From positions 1-36,283 of the forward strand of contig CAUJJW010000284.1 in the NCBI GenBank assembly GCA_963205105.1: a DNA stretch of 36,283 nt. The letters are read 5' to 3'. Origin of the DNA: Verrucomicrobiota bacterium. GTDB lineage: Bacteria; Verrucomicrobiota; Verrucomicrobiia; Limisphaerales; CAIMTB01. A program made the position numbers and the translations under genes. The notes under the pieces were generated by a model that worked only from the letters and a program-made list of their open reading frames with translations, was not told where the DNA came from and searched no databases. Below are positions 1 to 8,309 of this stretch, piece after piece; position 1 is the stretch's first letter; each line of letters opens with the position of its first letter.

Positions 1-339
1 GGAAGGGAGTCGCCTTTGGAGTGCGTTGGCTGTGGCGAGAAATACGGCGAACCAGAACGACAGGACCAGCCACAACACCGCCGCAGCGGGGCCGAACAGG
101 GTCCAAAAGAAACCGAGATGCGGCGCGTAGAGACCGAAGCCCAAAGCGAGGCCTACGTAGAATGAGGCGCGGGTTGTGGGGAGTCGAACGAGGGCCAACA
201 AGGCGAAGGGGAAACCCAGCATGAACCAGCCGCCGGGCACGAGATAGCCTGCGTGGAAGAAGGCTAGCGCCGCGGAGGCCCAACCCAAAGACGCCAGTGG
301 GCCGATGGCCGGGTGTCGGGGAGGAGGAGGTGCGCGCAT
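1..339 (-). CDS. lnt: Apolipoprotein N-acyltransferase, N-terminal part (3' end outside window)
   Basis: The minus-strand frame is open from an ATG at 339 to the window edge, giving the first 113 residues. They begin with a short Pro-rich cytoplasmic stretch followed by closely packed hydrophobic helices (about residues 14-32, 34-50, 58-75 and 82-104). The segment FFWTLFGPAAAVLWLVLSFW resembles the N-terminal membrane part of verrucomicrobial Lnt proteins. Lnt adds the third acyl chain to lipoproteins in the inner membrane. The nitrilase-like catalytic domain with its Glu-Lys-Cys triad would lie beyond the window, so the call rests on the membrane part only. No convincing ribosome binding site precedes the ATG. 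It lies 88 nt downstream of the MarR gene in the same direction and may be co-transcribed. An unrelated polytopic membrane protein is the main alternative. Confidence 0.6.
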   Translation of the reverse strand, partial: MRAPPPPRHPAIGPLASLGWASAALAFFHAGYLVPGGWFMLGFPFALLALVRLPTTRASFYVGLALGFGLYAPHLGFFWTLFGPAAAVLWLVLSFWFAVFLATANALQRRLPS

Positions 340-427
340 GGGCGGGTGGGAAGAAGCGGCGTCTGGGCCGCCGCACTCCAGGACACAGGGGGAGCGATCC
401 GGGTTCGGGGAGTGGTCTTTGGCGGGG

Positions 428-1024
428 TCAGAGGTCGCTGGTCCGGAGCGGGTCATCGGATGGGGATGTGGGTGGGGCGTCGGAGGGTTCCGGGGGGAGA
501 CGCGCATGGCGAACTCGGCGGGCCCGTTCGGGGTGAATGGAGGCTGGAGCGGGATCGGCGGTGACGGCTTCGGCGGCGGCGACCGCGGCCGCGTGGGCGG
601 TCAGTTCCTGGAGTTGGTCGAGCAACTGAGTGACGGCGGTGTCCGGGAGATTGGCCCAGACGCGGTCGGCCGCGGCGAAGTAATGGGGGTAGATCTGGTT
701 GAGCAGGTCGGCTCCGGCGGGGGTGATGACGACGCGGTACGCGCGGCGATCGGAGGGATGGGACTCGCGACGGACAAGCAGTCGTCGTTCGAGTCGATCA
801 ATCAGCCCGGTCGCGTTGGATCGATGCATGATCAACAGTCGACTTAAGTCCGACTGCGACATCCCTTCGGGGGTTCCATAGAGCAGGTTGAGCACGTTGA
901 ACTGGGAAGGGCTGATTTCCCAGCGATCGAAGAAGATACGGCTCGAATTCCAGAGATCTTCGGCGGTGCGCAACAGCTGAATAAGAGCGCGGTAACGCGG
1001 GCTGGAATGTCGGTTGTCCGTCAC
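428..1024 (-). CDS. MarR-family winged-helix transcriptional regulator
   Basis: This 198-aa protein has the MarR fold. An N-terminal dimerisation helix (about residues 8-35) leads to the winged helix-turn-helix (about 36-105). The recognition-helix region reads MSQSDLSRLLIMHRSNATGL, and the wing carries the family signature DRRAYRVVITPAG. The last 50 residues are Ala/Pro-rich and probably disordered, which makes it longer than the usual 140-160 aa. The start is GTG at 1024, chosen because it gives a normal MarR N-terminus. MarR proteins are usually dimeric repressors relieved by small ligands or oxidation; the target here is unknown. It sits between the tandem repeat-protein genes (41 nt upstream) and lnt (88 nt downstream), so it might control its own cluster. 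Confidence 0.9.
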   Translation of the reverse strand: MTDNRHSSPRYRALIQLLRTAEDLWNSSRIFFDRWEISPSQFNVLNLLYGTPEGMSQSDLSRLLIMHRSNATGLIDRLERRLLVRRESHPSDRRAYRVVITPAGADLLNQIYPHYFAAADRVWANLPDTAVTQLLDQLQELTAHAAAVAAAEAVTADPAPASIHPERARRVRHARLPPEPSDAPPTSPSDDPLRTSDL

Positions 1025-1065
1025 GCATCGATCTATGACAGGCCGATTGTTGATGGGTCAACGAT

Positions 1066-3576
1066 TCATTTGGAGGATGGATGAGGATCAGTCCTGGGTG
1101 TTGCGGTGACGGTGATGTCGCCGAGATCCTGGATCGCCCCGGGTTCAGCGCCTTCCGCGGGCGCCGGCACGGTGATCGGGATTTCGGCGATGTCGGGGTG
1201 GGAGGTGATCAGTTGCCGCCAACCAATTTGCCGCAGGATGTCGTCTTGGGGGGCGGTCTGGCCCGGACGATCATTCAAGGAGGTGTGGTGGATGCCCAAG
1301 AGGTAGTCGCCGGGTGCGAGACCTTCGACGCTGACAAACCGGCCTTCGGAATCGGGAAACGCGGCCACGATGCTGGATCGAAGGTGTTGGAGTCGGTGGA
1401 TTTCGATGGCGCGATGTTCGGCCTCTTGGGGCGGGAGCTGTTGAAAGAAGGGTCCGAGGTTCCCGGGGGGGAGATTCGGTGAAGCGAAGGTCACCGCGAT
1501 CCCGGCTGCCCCCACGGGAGTGCCGCCAGGGCCCTGAAGAACGACGCGACCTTTCACCCGCGGTCCGGGATCCGCGATGAGGACCTCCGTGGTGCGACCC
1601 GGCTCCACCGTGACCGGTGTCCGGTGGTGGCCGGGCGGGGTATCCGCGATTTGAAGGGAGAGCGTGTATTCTGCCGGTCGAACGGCATCGAAGACGAAGC
1701 GTCCTTCGGCGTCCGGTTCGGCCTTGGAGGTGATCATCATGATCAGCGGTAAGTGGAAGGTGGGGACTGGGTCCAACCGGACGCTTTGGTTGGGACGGGC
1801 GCGGTCGGCGAGGTCGATGCGGCCTTCGATACGCCCCCAGGCTTGAAGTTGTAGCGCTGCGGGCTCTCCGGGTGCGGGTGGTTTGGCCAGCGCACAGCCT
1901 GCCTCGCCGGTGGCGACCAGCCAGGCTCCCGCCGCCTCTGGGGCAAAGCGGAACTGTCCGCTGGCGTCGGTTTTGGCGGAGGGCGTGGTTCCTCCCCGTT
2001 GCCTCAGCGAACCTCGGCCGAGGATCATGTGGGTCGTGTTCCCGATCAGTTGGATTTCCAGCCCGACGGCGGGGTCACCGTTGGGTTGCAGGACAGTGCC
2101 GTGAATCGCCTTGTTGGCGTCCGCGAGTCGAAGATGGATCTTGAGCGGACTGGTGGGAAAGGATCCGGGCTGAATCGGTTCGTGGAGATAAGGAACGTAG
2201 CCCTCAGCCTCGACGCGGAATCGATAAGGCGGGTCGGCGTCCACGAACGCGAGTTGCAGGTCGCCATTCCGGCAGACCTGGGCGTTGCTTCGGTCCCACT
2301 TCGGTTCCGGCCACTGCGGTCCCCGATCCGAAGGGATGGCCTTGAATTCCGCGATGGGCCGACCGGATTCCGCGTCGAGCACCCGGCCGTGGATGCGAGG
2401 GTAGGGGCCGAGCACGATCTCGTGTTCGGAACCATCGGCAACCACCGAAACGTTTCGGCGTTCGCCCCAGCCGAATTTGGCCACATAGAGCTGAATCGCT
2501 TCGTTCCCGGGAGCGTCCCGCCATTCGATGCGTCCGTCGGGTCCGCTCGGGTTCATGGCGAAGTACAACGCTCCGTCCCATGCCTCGGGAATGGCACGGA
2601 CGCCTTCCACGCCCGCTCCGGAGGGATCGACGACACGAAGGCGAAGGAGGGCGGACGGGGGCAGGACCACATCCACCGGCGGCGAGTCCGAGGCCACCAT
2701 GACCTGGATGTGCCGCGGGCCATGACCCGGGGCCAGTGCGGTGAAGGCGAACGCGCCTTGTTGCAGGTTGTTCCAGAGAAAGCTCCCATCGTCGCCGGTC
2801 TCGACACGGCGCTGGTTCCAATTGTGGGGCGAATGGAGGAGGACCGCTTTGGGGATGGGGCGCCCGAGCGAGTCCGTCACTTTCCCGACGAGCTGAAGCG
2901 GTCGATTTAGGGTGGTGATGAGTTCACGGGTCCAGAGCTTCTGCTTTGGGGCGAGGCGTTGAGTGCCGTCGGGATTGGGGGCAAGGCCGGGACCGACCAG
3001 GGTGACGAGCGTTGGGGGGAAGTCCGGGTGATGGGCGGTGATCTGAAATCCGGGATGAGCCTTGGGAATCCAGCTGCATGTCCACCGGCCATCTGCACCG
3101 GATTGGCCGATGACAATGCCGTCCGTATTGGCGGTGCCGGTGTATTCGGTGCCCGATTCGCGCTGGATGCGTTCACCGCCTGAGAGAAAGTTGAGGCGAA
3201 GGTCCGCGTTCGCGACGGGTTGTCCCTCCGGCGACACCAGGGTTCCACCGATGGCTTGTTCGGTGGGTGGAAGCTGCAGGGTGTATTGGTCAGGAATGAC
3301 GCCGCCGTGATGGGGGTCGAAGCGAACGCAGCGCGGTGTCCGGCCCGGGACCAGGGCACCGACGACCAAAACATAGGTGTTGGTTTTGAAGCGAACCAAG
3401 GCGGCGCCGTTGGAATCTGTGCGCTGGCTGGAGAATGCCTCCGGCCAGTTTTCCCAGGAGATGGCGCTCACCTGCACCTCCGCGTCGGGAATGCCCTGGC
3501 CTGTTGCGGCGTCGACGACGTTGAGGAGCAGTTCGCGTTGGGATGTGTCTTGGGGTGCGGTGGGGGTGGTGGTCAT
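1066..3576 (-). CDS. Carboxypeptidase-regulatory-like repeat protein, copy 1 of a tandem pair
   Basis: This 836-aa protein is made of repeated beta-sandwich modules of the carboxypeptidase regulatory-like (CarboxypepD_reg) type. Typical unit motifs are GTLVSPEGQPVANADLRL, GKVTDSLGRPIPKAVLL, GRVLDAESGRPIAEFKA and GTVLQPNGDPAVGLEIQL, followed by 'DG.F.W..L..G.F.F.A..PG' strands. No catalytic domain, signal peptide or anchor is visible, so localisation is unclear. The frame is open back to 4221, but I chose ATG 3576. It gives a length almost identical to the neighbouring paralogue (835 aa), and the two align from their first beta-strand (RELLLNVVDAATGQ versus HELVLRVIDASSHQ). The extra upstream sequence is repeat-derived spacer. 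An ATG at 3963, overlapping the upstream stop, is a less likely alternative. Such modules usually act as adhesive or stalk domains in secreted proteins. Confidence 0.75.
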   Translation of the reverse strand: MTTTPTAPQDTSQRELLLNVVDAATGQGIPDAEVQVSAISWENWPEAFSSQRTDSNGAALVRFKTNTYVLVVGALVPGRTPRCVRFDPHHGGVIPDQYTLQLPPTEQAIGGTLVSPEGQPVANADLRLNFLSGGERIQRESGTEYTGTANTDGIVIGQSGADGRWTCSWIPKAHPGFQITAHHPDFPPTLVTLVGPGLAPNPDGTQRLAPKQKLWTRELITTLNRPLQLVGKVTDSLGRPIPKAVLLHSPHNWNQRRVETGDDGSFLWNNLQQGAFAFTALAPGHGPRHIQVMVASDSPPVDVVLPPSALLRLRVVDPSGAGVEGVRAIPEAWDGALYFAMNPSGPDGRIEWRDAPGNEAIQLYVAKFGWGERRNVSVVADGSEHEIVLGPYPRIHGRVLDAESGRPIAEFKAIPSDRGPQWPEPKWDRSNAQVCRNGDLQLAFVDADPPYRFRVEAEGYVPYLHEPIQPGSFPTSPLKIHLRLADANKAIHGTVLQPNGDPAVGLEIQLIGNTTHMILGRGSLRQRGGTTPSAKTDASGQFRFAPEAAGAWLVATGEAGCALAKPPAPGEPAALQLQAWGRIEGRIDLADRARPNQSVRLDPVPTFHLPLIMMITSKAEPDAEGRFVFDAVRPAEYTLSLQIADTPPGHHRTPVTVEPGRTTEVLIADPGPRVKGRVVLQGPGGTPVGAAGIAVTFASPNLPPGNLGPFFQQLPPQEAEHRAIEIHRLQHLRSSIVAAFPDSEGRFVSVEGLAPGDYLLGIHHTSLNDRPGQTAPQDDILRQIGWRQLITSHPDIAEIPITVPAPAEGAEPGAIQDLGDITVTATPRTDPHPSSK

Positions 3577-3708
3577 GGAGGCCGTCTCGGTGGGGGGTGG
3601 AACGAGGTCGAAGGTGCCATCGGCGATGGTTTGAGCAACAGGGATGGGCGGGTTGAACCAAATCCCCGCCGGACCGGATTTCGGGACAATGAGAGAGGGG
3701 GGACCCGA

Positions 3709-3789
3709 GGCCCGGAGGGCCGACAGAACGGAAGCCCATTGCGTCAGCCATGGGTGGGTCGTTTTAGGGATTTCAAGCCCCGGAGGGGC
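3709..3789. repeat. Two REP-like mini-hairpins in the spacer between tandem paralogues
   Basis: The gene-free stretch 3577-3946 (if the downstream start is 3576) holds two related short palindromes. The first is GGCCC-GGA-GGGCC at 3709-3721 followed by GACAGA. The second is GCCCC-GGA-GGGGC at 3777-3789 followed by GGCGAGA. Both have 5-bp stems with the same GGA loop and similar 3' flanks, which suggests copies of one REP-like family rather than chance. They lie inside the over-long reading frame of the downstream gene and argue that this part is non-coding. Nothing else is recognised in the spacer apart from the solo repeat arm at 3860. Confidence 0.45.
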
Positions 3790-3859
3790 GGCGAGAAGCG
3801 GTGGCGTTCGGGTTGGTTTTGGGAAACGGACGACAGTCGGCCCATGAACCGGGCAGAGC

Positions 3860-3881
3860 GGCGGGACGCTCGCCGCTACGG
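3860..3881. repeat. Solo arm of the palindromic element
   Basis: The 22 nt here match the right arm of the full element copy at 8290-8311 at 21 of 22 positions (a single T/C difference at 3870). No left arm or internal hairpins accompany it, so it looks like a truncated or recombined remnant. Confidence 0.6.
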
Positions 3882-3946
3882 GCGTGTGGTTCACAGAAAG
3901 GCGCTTGCTTGATGCGCATCGGATCTGGAGCGCCGCTCGGTTTTCG

Positions 3947-6454
3947 TCAGGGGGGTGGGACATGAACTCGAATGTCTCCCAGATCGATCGGGTCCTGATC
4001 CTCAGGGAGTTTGTCCGACGCGGGAACCCGGAAGGGGATCGCGAGGAACGGGGGGCTCTGCTTGAGCCGCGTCCAGCGCAGGATGTGGCGGATCGTGGGA
4101 TCTTGGATCCGACCAGGGCCCGACTTGGCGGTCGCGGCGACTTTTGGCAACTCGGGAACCGAATGAACTCCGAGAACGTAGTCTCCGGGGGCCAGTCCTT
4201 CCGGAGATTGAAAACATCCATGGCTGTTCGGAAACGCCGAGAGGATTCCCGATCGGAGGTCCTGGATCCGCCGCGTTTCGGCGAGGAGTCGCTCCCGTTC
4301 TTCGACGGGCAGCGGATGTCCTGGAAGGGGTCGGGGAGGCGGAGGCAGATCCTGGGCAGCCCAGGTCACCGCGAAGTCTTTCCAATCGCCAAATACCTGC
4401 ATGCCCGCGGATGCGTCGACGACGAGGCGGCCCTTCACGATGGGGCCTGCCTCGGCGATGCGGATATGGGTGGTTCCCCCGGCAGGGGCGGTCACGGGGC
4501 GCCAGTGTTTGGGACGGACCCAGTGCTCTTCGCGGATACCCAAATGCACGGCGTAGGTGCCAGGGTGGACGGTGGGGAACACGAAGCGACCCTCGGAATC
4601 GCAGACCGCGGTGGGATTCGCCGGCGCTGTCAAGCTACACGACCGTTCGCCGCGTGGAACGAGATAGACCATCTCGGCCGGGTTCTTGCGTAACCTCCCT
4701 TCCACCGTGCCTTCGATCCGGCCCCACGGTTGGAGTCGCAGGGTCAGCGGTTGTCCGGGTTCAGGAACCTTCGATTCGGCGATGCCGAAATCCGCCACGG
4801 CGACCACCGCCTCACCGGTGGCTTCAGGAGGGAATCGGAACGCCCCTGCGCCATCGGTTCTTTGATTGGGAAGGTGATCCCCTTCCGGGCCGAGATTGTG
4901 GCGTCCGATGTGCCGTTGCGTGCCGGCTGAAAGCAGTCCCACCTCGACATCCACGGCCGGGGTACCGTCGGGGAGCAACACCCAGCCGTGGATGGCCAGG
5001 GCAGGGTTGGCGCGGGTCAGGCGGATTTCGAGGGGAGACGTCGCGACCTGCCCAGGATCGAGAGGTCCAAGGACGACGGGCAGGTAATCCTTCGCTTCAA
5101 CCCGGAAGCGGAATCGATTCGTTTCGCGCGCGACCGGCAGGACGAATGCGCCGTCGTGGCCGTGGTGGGTGTCGCCGCGATCCCAGCGGTCATACTCGTT
5201 TCTGGGAATGACCTTGAACGCGGCGATGGGGAGGCCTGTTTCGGCATCGACCACGTGGCCATGGATCTTCGCAGCGGTTTTCAGGGTGATGGTTTGCTCC
5301 GAGCCATCCGCGAGGACCTCCCGATCCGGCACTTCGACCCACCCTGGTTTTCCGAGGAAGACTTGGAAGGGCGTGTGTGGTGGGGCGTCGGGCCACTCCA
5401 CCCGCCCGTTGCCATCCGTCGACCCCTCCCAGACCGGTTGGCATCCTCGGAAACCCACCGGCACCACGAGGACCCCGGGGATTCCGAGTCCCGATGCATC
5501 CACCACGCGAAGTCGAAGCGCCTCGGACCGTTGGAGGGGCACCTCGACGGGGGGCGGTTCGGGATGGACTACAAAGCAGGGAAATCCCGGAGCGAAGCCT
5601 TGGGCGAGGACCATGGCTCCAAACGATCCTCCACGGAGGCCCTTCAGGGTGAACCTGCCTTCGGAGTCCGTGCGAGTCCGGCGTTCTTCTTGAATCCCAT
5701 TTTGACTCAGAATCACTTCGGCGTCGGGAACCGGAATCCCGGACGAATCCCGAACCGTTCCAATAACCTTCAGGGGCCGCTCCAGAACGGTTTCCACCTG
5801 GCCCAGCCAAAGGCGTTTCGTGGCCTCTGCGCTCTCGGCCCAATCCGGTGTTGGAGCGACACTAGGCCCTGCCATAGAGATCGGGGTAGCGGCGTGGTTC
5901 CGGTGGTGCGCACTCAATAGGAAGCCCGGATGATCCTCCGAAATTAGCCGGGTCGACCACCGGCCTTCGGCGTCGGAGCGCGCGACGACGGTCGCCGAGA
6001 AGCCCGGAGTGCCCGTGTATTCGCGCGGGGGTTCACGGTCGGAGTGATCGCCACCTGAGAGGAAAAAAAGCCGTATCTCGGCGTTTGCGACCGGAAGCCC
6101 GTCCGGTGACCGGAGGACGCCTCCAGCGGAGCGCTCATTGGGAGGTAGCCGCAGGACATACGACTCCGGGATTCGGTCGCCCCGGTTGGGATCCCAGCGC
6201 ACGCAGCGTGGCGTCCAGCCAGGGAGGAGGGCGCCCACCACGAGGTGATCGAGGTCTTCCTCGAGGCGGATCCGTGTTTCGCCCTGGTCGTTGGTGGGTG
6301 GGCCAGGAAGAATCTGAAGTGGTGTGGGAGAGGGTCGTTTGCCCAGGCGGCACACGATTTCGGCGCCGCAAAGGGGTTGGTGGCTCGAGGCGTCGATGAC
6401 GCGCAGAACGAGTTCGTGGGCGGGCATCGACGTTTGGACAGAACGGCGAAGCAA
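3947..6454 (-). CDS. Carboxypeptidase-regulatory-like repeat protein, copy 2 of a tandem pair
   Basis: This 835-aa protein is a paralogue of the next gene on the same strand and matches it end to end. The shared blocks include VVGAL.PG.TPRCVR.DP, LPP.E...GG.L.SP.G.PVANA, FLSGG, EYTGT, HPGF...AHH and a C-terminal DLGDI. It consists of repeated CarboxypepD_reg-like beta-sandwich modules without a visible enzyme domain, signal peptide or membrane segment. The annotated start is TTG at 6454, with GAGG two bases upstream, which is too close to be ideal. An in-frame ATG at 6427 (MPAHELVL) is an equally reasonable start and would shorten the protein by nine residues. Downstream lies the repeat-bearing spacer. 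Function is unknown; a structural or adhesive role is inferred from the modules only. Confidence 0.75.
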   Translation of the reverse strand: MLRRSVQTSMPAHELVLRVIDASSHQPLCGAEIVCRLGKRPSPTPLQILPGPPTNDQGETRIRLEEDLDHLVVGALLPGWTPRCVRWDPNRGDRIPESYVLRLPPNERSAGGVLRSPDGLPVANAEIRLFFLSGGDHSDREPPREYTGTPGFSATVVARSDAEGRWSTRLISEDHPGFLLSAHHRNHAATPISMAGPSVAPTPDWAESAEATKRLWLGQVETVLERPLKVIGTVRDSSGIPVPDAEVILSQNGIQEERRTRTDSEGRFTLKGLRGGSFGAMVLAQGFAPGFPCFVVHPEPPPVEVPLQRSEALRLRVVDASGLGIPGVLVVPVGFRGCQPVWEGSTDGNGRVEWPDAPPHTPFQVFLGKPGWVEVPDREVLADGSEQTITLKTAAKIHGHVVDAETGLPIAAFKVIPRNEYDRWDRGDTHHGHDGAFVLPVARETNRFRFRVEAKDYLPVVLGPLDPGQVATSPLEIRLTRANPALAIHGWVLLPDGTPAVDVEVGLLSAGTQRHIGRHNLGPEGDHLPNQRTDGAGAFRFPPEATGEAVVAVADFGIAESKVPEPGQPLTLRLQPWGRIEGTVEGRLRKNPAEMVYLVPRGERSCSLTAPANPTAVCDSEGRFVFPTVHPGTYAVHLGIREEHWVRPKHWRPVTAPAGGTTHIRIAEAGPIVKGRLVVDASAGMQVFGDWKDFAVTWAAQDLPPPPRPLPGHPLPVEERERLLAETRRIQDLRSGILSAFPNSHGCFQSPEGLAPGDYVLGVHSVPELPKVAATAKSGPGRIQDPTIRHILRWTRLKQSPPFLAIPFRVPASDKLPEDQDPIDLGDIRVHVPPP

Positions 6455-6564
6455 ACCTCACGCGATGACCGACAAATTGTTCCGGCGCCGGTTCATTAAA
6501 AGCGTCGTTCCGAAATTGGCCTGGTGTCTGCCCATGTACCCGGCACAGCGGCGACGCTGGAATT

Positions 6565-6703
6565 CGTAGCGGCGGGCGTCTCGCCTGCCGTAGAGCCGGG
6601 CATCTTGCCCGGCGGAGCGCGGGGCGGGCTACGTGCAGTTTGGAGAGGCTTCCGGGGGGCGGGACGCCCCCCCTCTACGGCAGGCGAGACGCCCGCCGCT
6701 ACG
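6565..6703. repeat. Palindromic modular element, copy 1
   Basis: A perfect 31-bp inverted repeat (6565-6595 and 6673-6703) encloses two further hairpins. Hairpin A is CCGGGCA-TCT-TGCCCGG at 6596-6612; hairpin B is an 8-bp GGGGGGCG stem with a GGA loop at 6654-6672. A spacer of about 41 nt between the hairpins differs from copy 2. As single strand it would fold into a three-way, clover-like structure. It occupies much of the otherwise gene-free stretch 6455-6778. No transposase lies inside, so it is best seen as a non-autonomous MITE- or REP/BIME-like element. It could also act as a bidirectional terminator for flanking genes. Confidence 0.85.
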
Positions 6704-6778
6704 GACGCGTGATCCGCGGACAACGCAGAGTTCAAAACCGCCCGGCACTCGCTCCATGAACCACAGGAGTGAAGGCTC

Positions 6779-8101
6779 TCACGACTTCGGCCGGCGGTCG
6801 TCGATCGGTTTCTCGGCTTGGATCTGGTTGGACTCGGTGGTGATGGGGCCGGCTTTTTCTTCGATGCGAATGCCGGTGGTTTGGCGGCGTTCGCCAGCGG
6901 GACGGGTGTCGCGAATGGTGTTGTTGCGCAGAATCAGGTCCCGGGTTTCGCCCCGGACCCGGATGCCGGCGGCGGGTTCCTTGGCGCCGTTGTTTTCGAT
7001 GAGGTTGTCCTCGATGCGGTTGCGGTGGCCGGCCATGCCTTCGGATTCGTTGCGGAAGAAGATGCCGTCGGCGGCATTGGCCAGGACGCGATTGTTCTGG
7101 ATGAGGTTGTCGGTGTCCTTGTGGCCGATGGAGATGCCGAAGCGGCCATTGCCTTCGAGGGTGTTGCCGGAGAAGACGCCTTCCTTGACCCGCCAGCAGA
7201 GGAACAACCCGTCCTCGCCGTTGCGGCGGGCGATGTTGTTTTTCACGACCGGTCGCTGGGAACCGGAGCCGGGATGAAAGCCGAGCGACGCGTTGCCTTC
7301 GGAGATGCAATCGGTGACCTGAACGTCGTTGCTTTGCTGGAACGAGACGCCGTCGCCGTTGTAGTGGCGGATGACGCAGCCGGTGATGACCGCGCCGTGG
7401 GAGCGGTAGAAGAAGATCCCGGCGCCACGGCAGCCGTTCAGGTGGATGTTGTCGGCCTTGGAACCTTCGATGGTGAGGTTCTCGATCCGCGCGCAGTCCG
7501 CTTCGTAGCCGCTGATGACCGGGAAGACCGTGGCGGCCTGGGCGCCGTTCTCGACCATACAATCGGCCATCAGGGGGCGGCTCACCGAGAAGGTGTTGCC
7601 ATTGCGGCCGGTGATGCGTCCGACGGTGGTGTGGAAGCCTCCGGCGTTCTTGTCCCAGACGGTAATTCCGGCGCCGACGTGGAACCCGTCGGAGTTGGTC
7701 AGGGTGACCTGTTCCTCACCGAAATCGCCGTCGAGGGCGAGGGCGGAGACGACGGAGGGGGCTTTGCGGAGGATGGTGGCGTCGCCTTGGCCGCGCACGG
7801 TGACGTGGGGTCGGAGATGGAGGGAGTCCCGCATCAGGAACTCGCCAGGGCCGATCTCGACCGTGCCGCCGCCCAGGCCGGCGACGTAATCGACGGCGGC
7901 TTGGAGGACGACGTTGTCGGCGCCGGAGAGGGAGGCGGAGGAGCCGGGGGTACCGACGGTGACGGTGGCGCGGTCGGTCATGGTGCCGTGCATGGCCTTG
8001 GGCAAGTGGCGATGGGCGGGTGTCATCGCGTCGATGGCCTGGCTTGGGGAAGGGAGCAGCAGACCGGTGACGGCCAGGAGACGGAGGAGGGAAGGGCGCA
8101 T
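6779..8101 (-). CDS. Secreted right-handed parallel beta-helix protein
   Basis: This 440-aa protein has a signal peptide (MRPSLLRLLAVTGLLLPSPS, cleaved near SQA-ID). A pectate-lyase-superfamily opening follows (NVVLQAAVDYVAGLGGGTVEIGPGEF, HVTVRGQG...T), then many parallel beta-helix coils with Asn-rich turns such as ENLTIEGSKADNIHLNGC, NNIARRNGEDGL, GNTLEGNGRFGISI and NTIRDTR. The fold is shared by NosD, polysaccharide lyases and epimerases. I cannot place catalytic residues, so substrate and activity are open; a polysaccharide-active or surface role is likely. The frame is open to 8209, but the first 36 codons are translation of the palindromic repeat, so ATG 8101 is the start. The gene is flanked on both sides by copies of that repeat. 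Confidence 0.85.
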   Translation of the reverse strand: MRPSLLRLLAVTGLLLPSPSQAIDAMTPAHRHLPKAMHGTMTDRATVTVGTPGSSASLSGADNVVLQAAVDYVAGLGGGTVEIGPGEFLMRDSLHLRPHVTVRGQGDATILRKAPSVVSALALDGDFGEEQVTLTNSDGFHVGAGITVWDKNAGGFHTTVGRITGRNGNTFSVSRPLMADCMVENGAQAATVFPVISGYEADCARIENLTIEGSKADNIHLNGCRGAGIFFYRSHGAVITGCVIRHYNGDGVSFQQSNDVQVTDCISEGNASLGFHPGSGSQRPVVKNNIARRNGEDGLFLCWRVKEGVFSGNTLEGNGRFGISIGHKDTDNLIQNNRVLANAADGIFFRNESEGMAGHRNRIEDNLIENNGAKEPAAGIRVRGETRDLILRNNTIRDTRPAGERRQTTGIRIEEKAGPITTESNQIQAEKPIDDRRPKS

Positions 8102-8171
8102 GGCTGATTGGGTATAACAGAGCCTTGCTTTCGGGCGAGCGGGATTCCGGGGGACGGGACGTCCCGAGCAT

Positions 8172-8309
8172 GTAGCGGCGGGCGTCTCGCCTGCCGTAGA
8201 GCCGGGCATCTTGCCCGGCGGAATGTGCCGAGGGACCTCGCGTTGCTTGGACTTGATTTCCGGGGGGCGATACGCCCCCCTCTACGGCTGGCGGGACGCC
8301 CGCCGCTAC
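8172..8309. repeat. Palindromic modular element, copy 2
   Basis: The element lies in the same orientation as copy 1. The first 51 nt are identical to copy 1 (left arm plus hairpin A). The right arm (8280-8309) differs from the perfect complement at two positions. Hairpin A is at 8202-8218 and hairpin B at 8262-8280, with an ATA loop in place of GGA. The inner spacer between the hairpins is of similar length but unrelated sequence. The gene-free stretch 8102-8456 otherwise contains only a weak promoter-like motif before the aldehyde dehydrogenase gene. Confidence 0.85.

Noticed and set aside
3577..4221. N-terminal extension of the repeat-protein gene ending at 1066
   Set aside because: It overlaps the end of the upstream paralogue, contains hairpin repeats and a solo element arm, and would break the equal length of the two paralogues.
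6818..8107. 429-codon open frame on the plus strand
   Set aside because: Antisense to the beta-helix gene; its translation is low-complexity Gly/Ala/Val/Asp without domain signals.
8102..8209. N-terminal extension of the beta-helix gene
   Set aside because: The added residues are a translation of the palindromic element and would hide the signal peptide.
6566..8309. CRISPR array
   Set aside because: Only two full copies 1.6 kb apart, each itself a long palindrome; no regular spacers and no cas genes.
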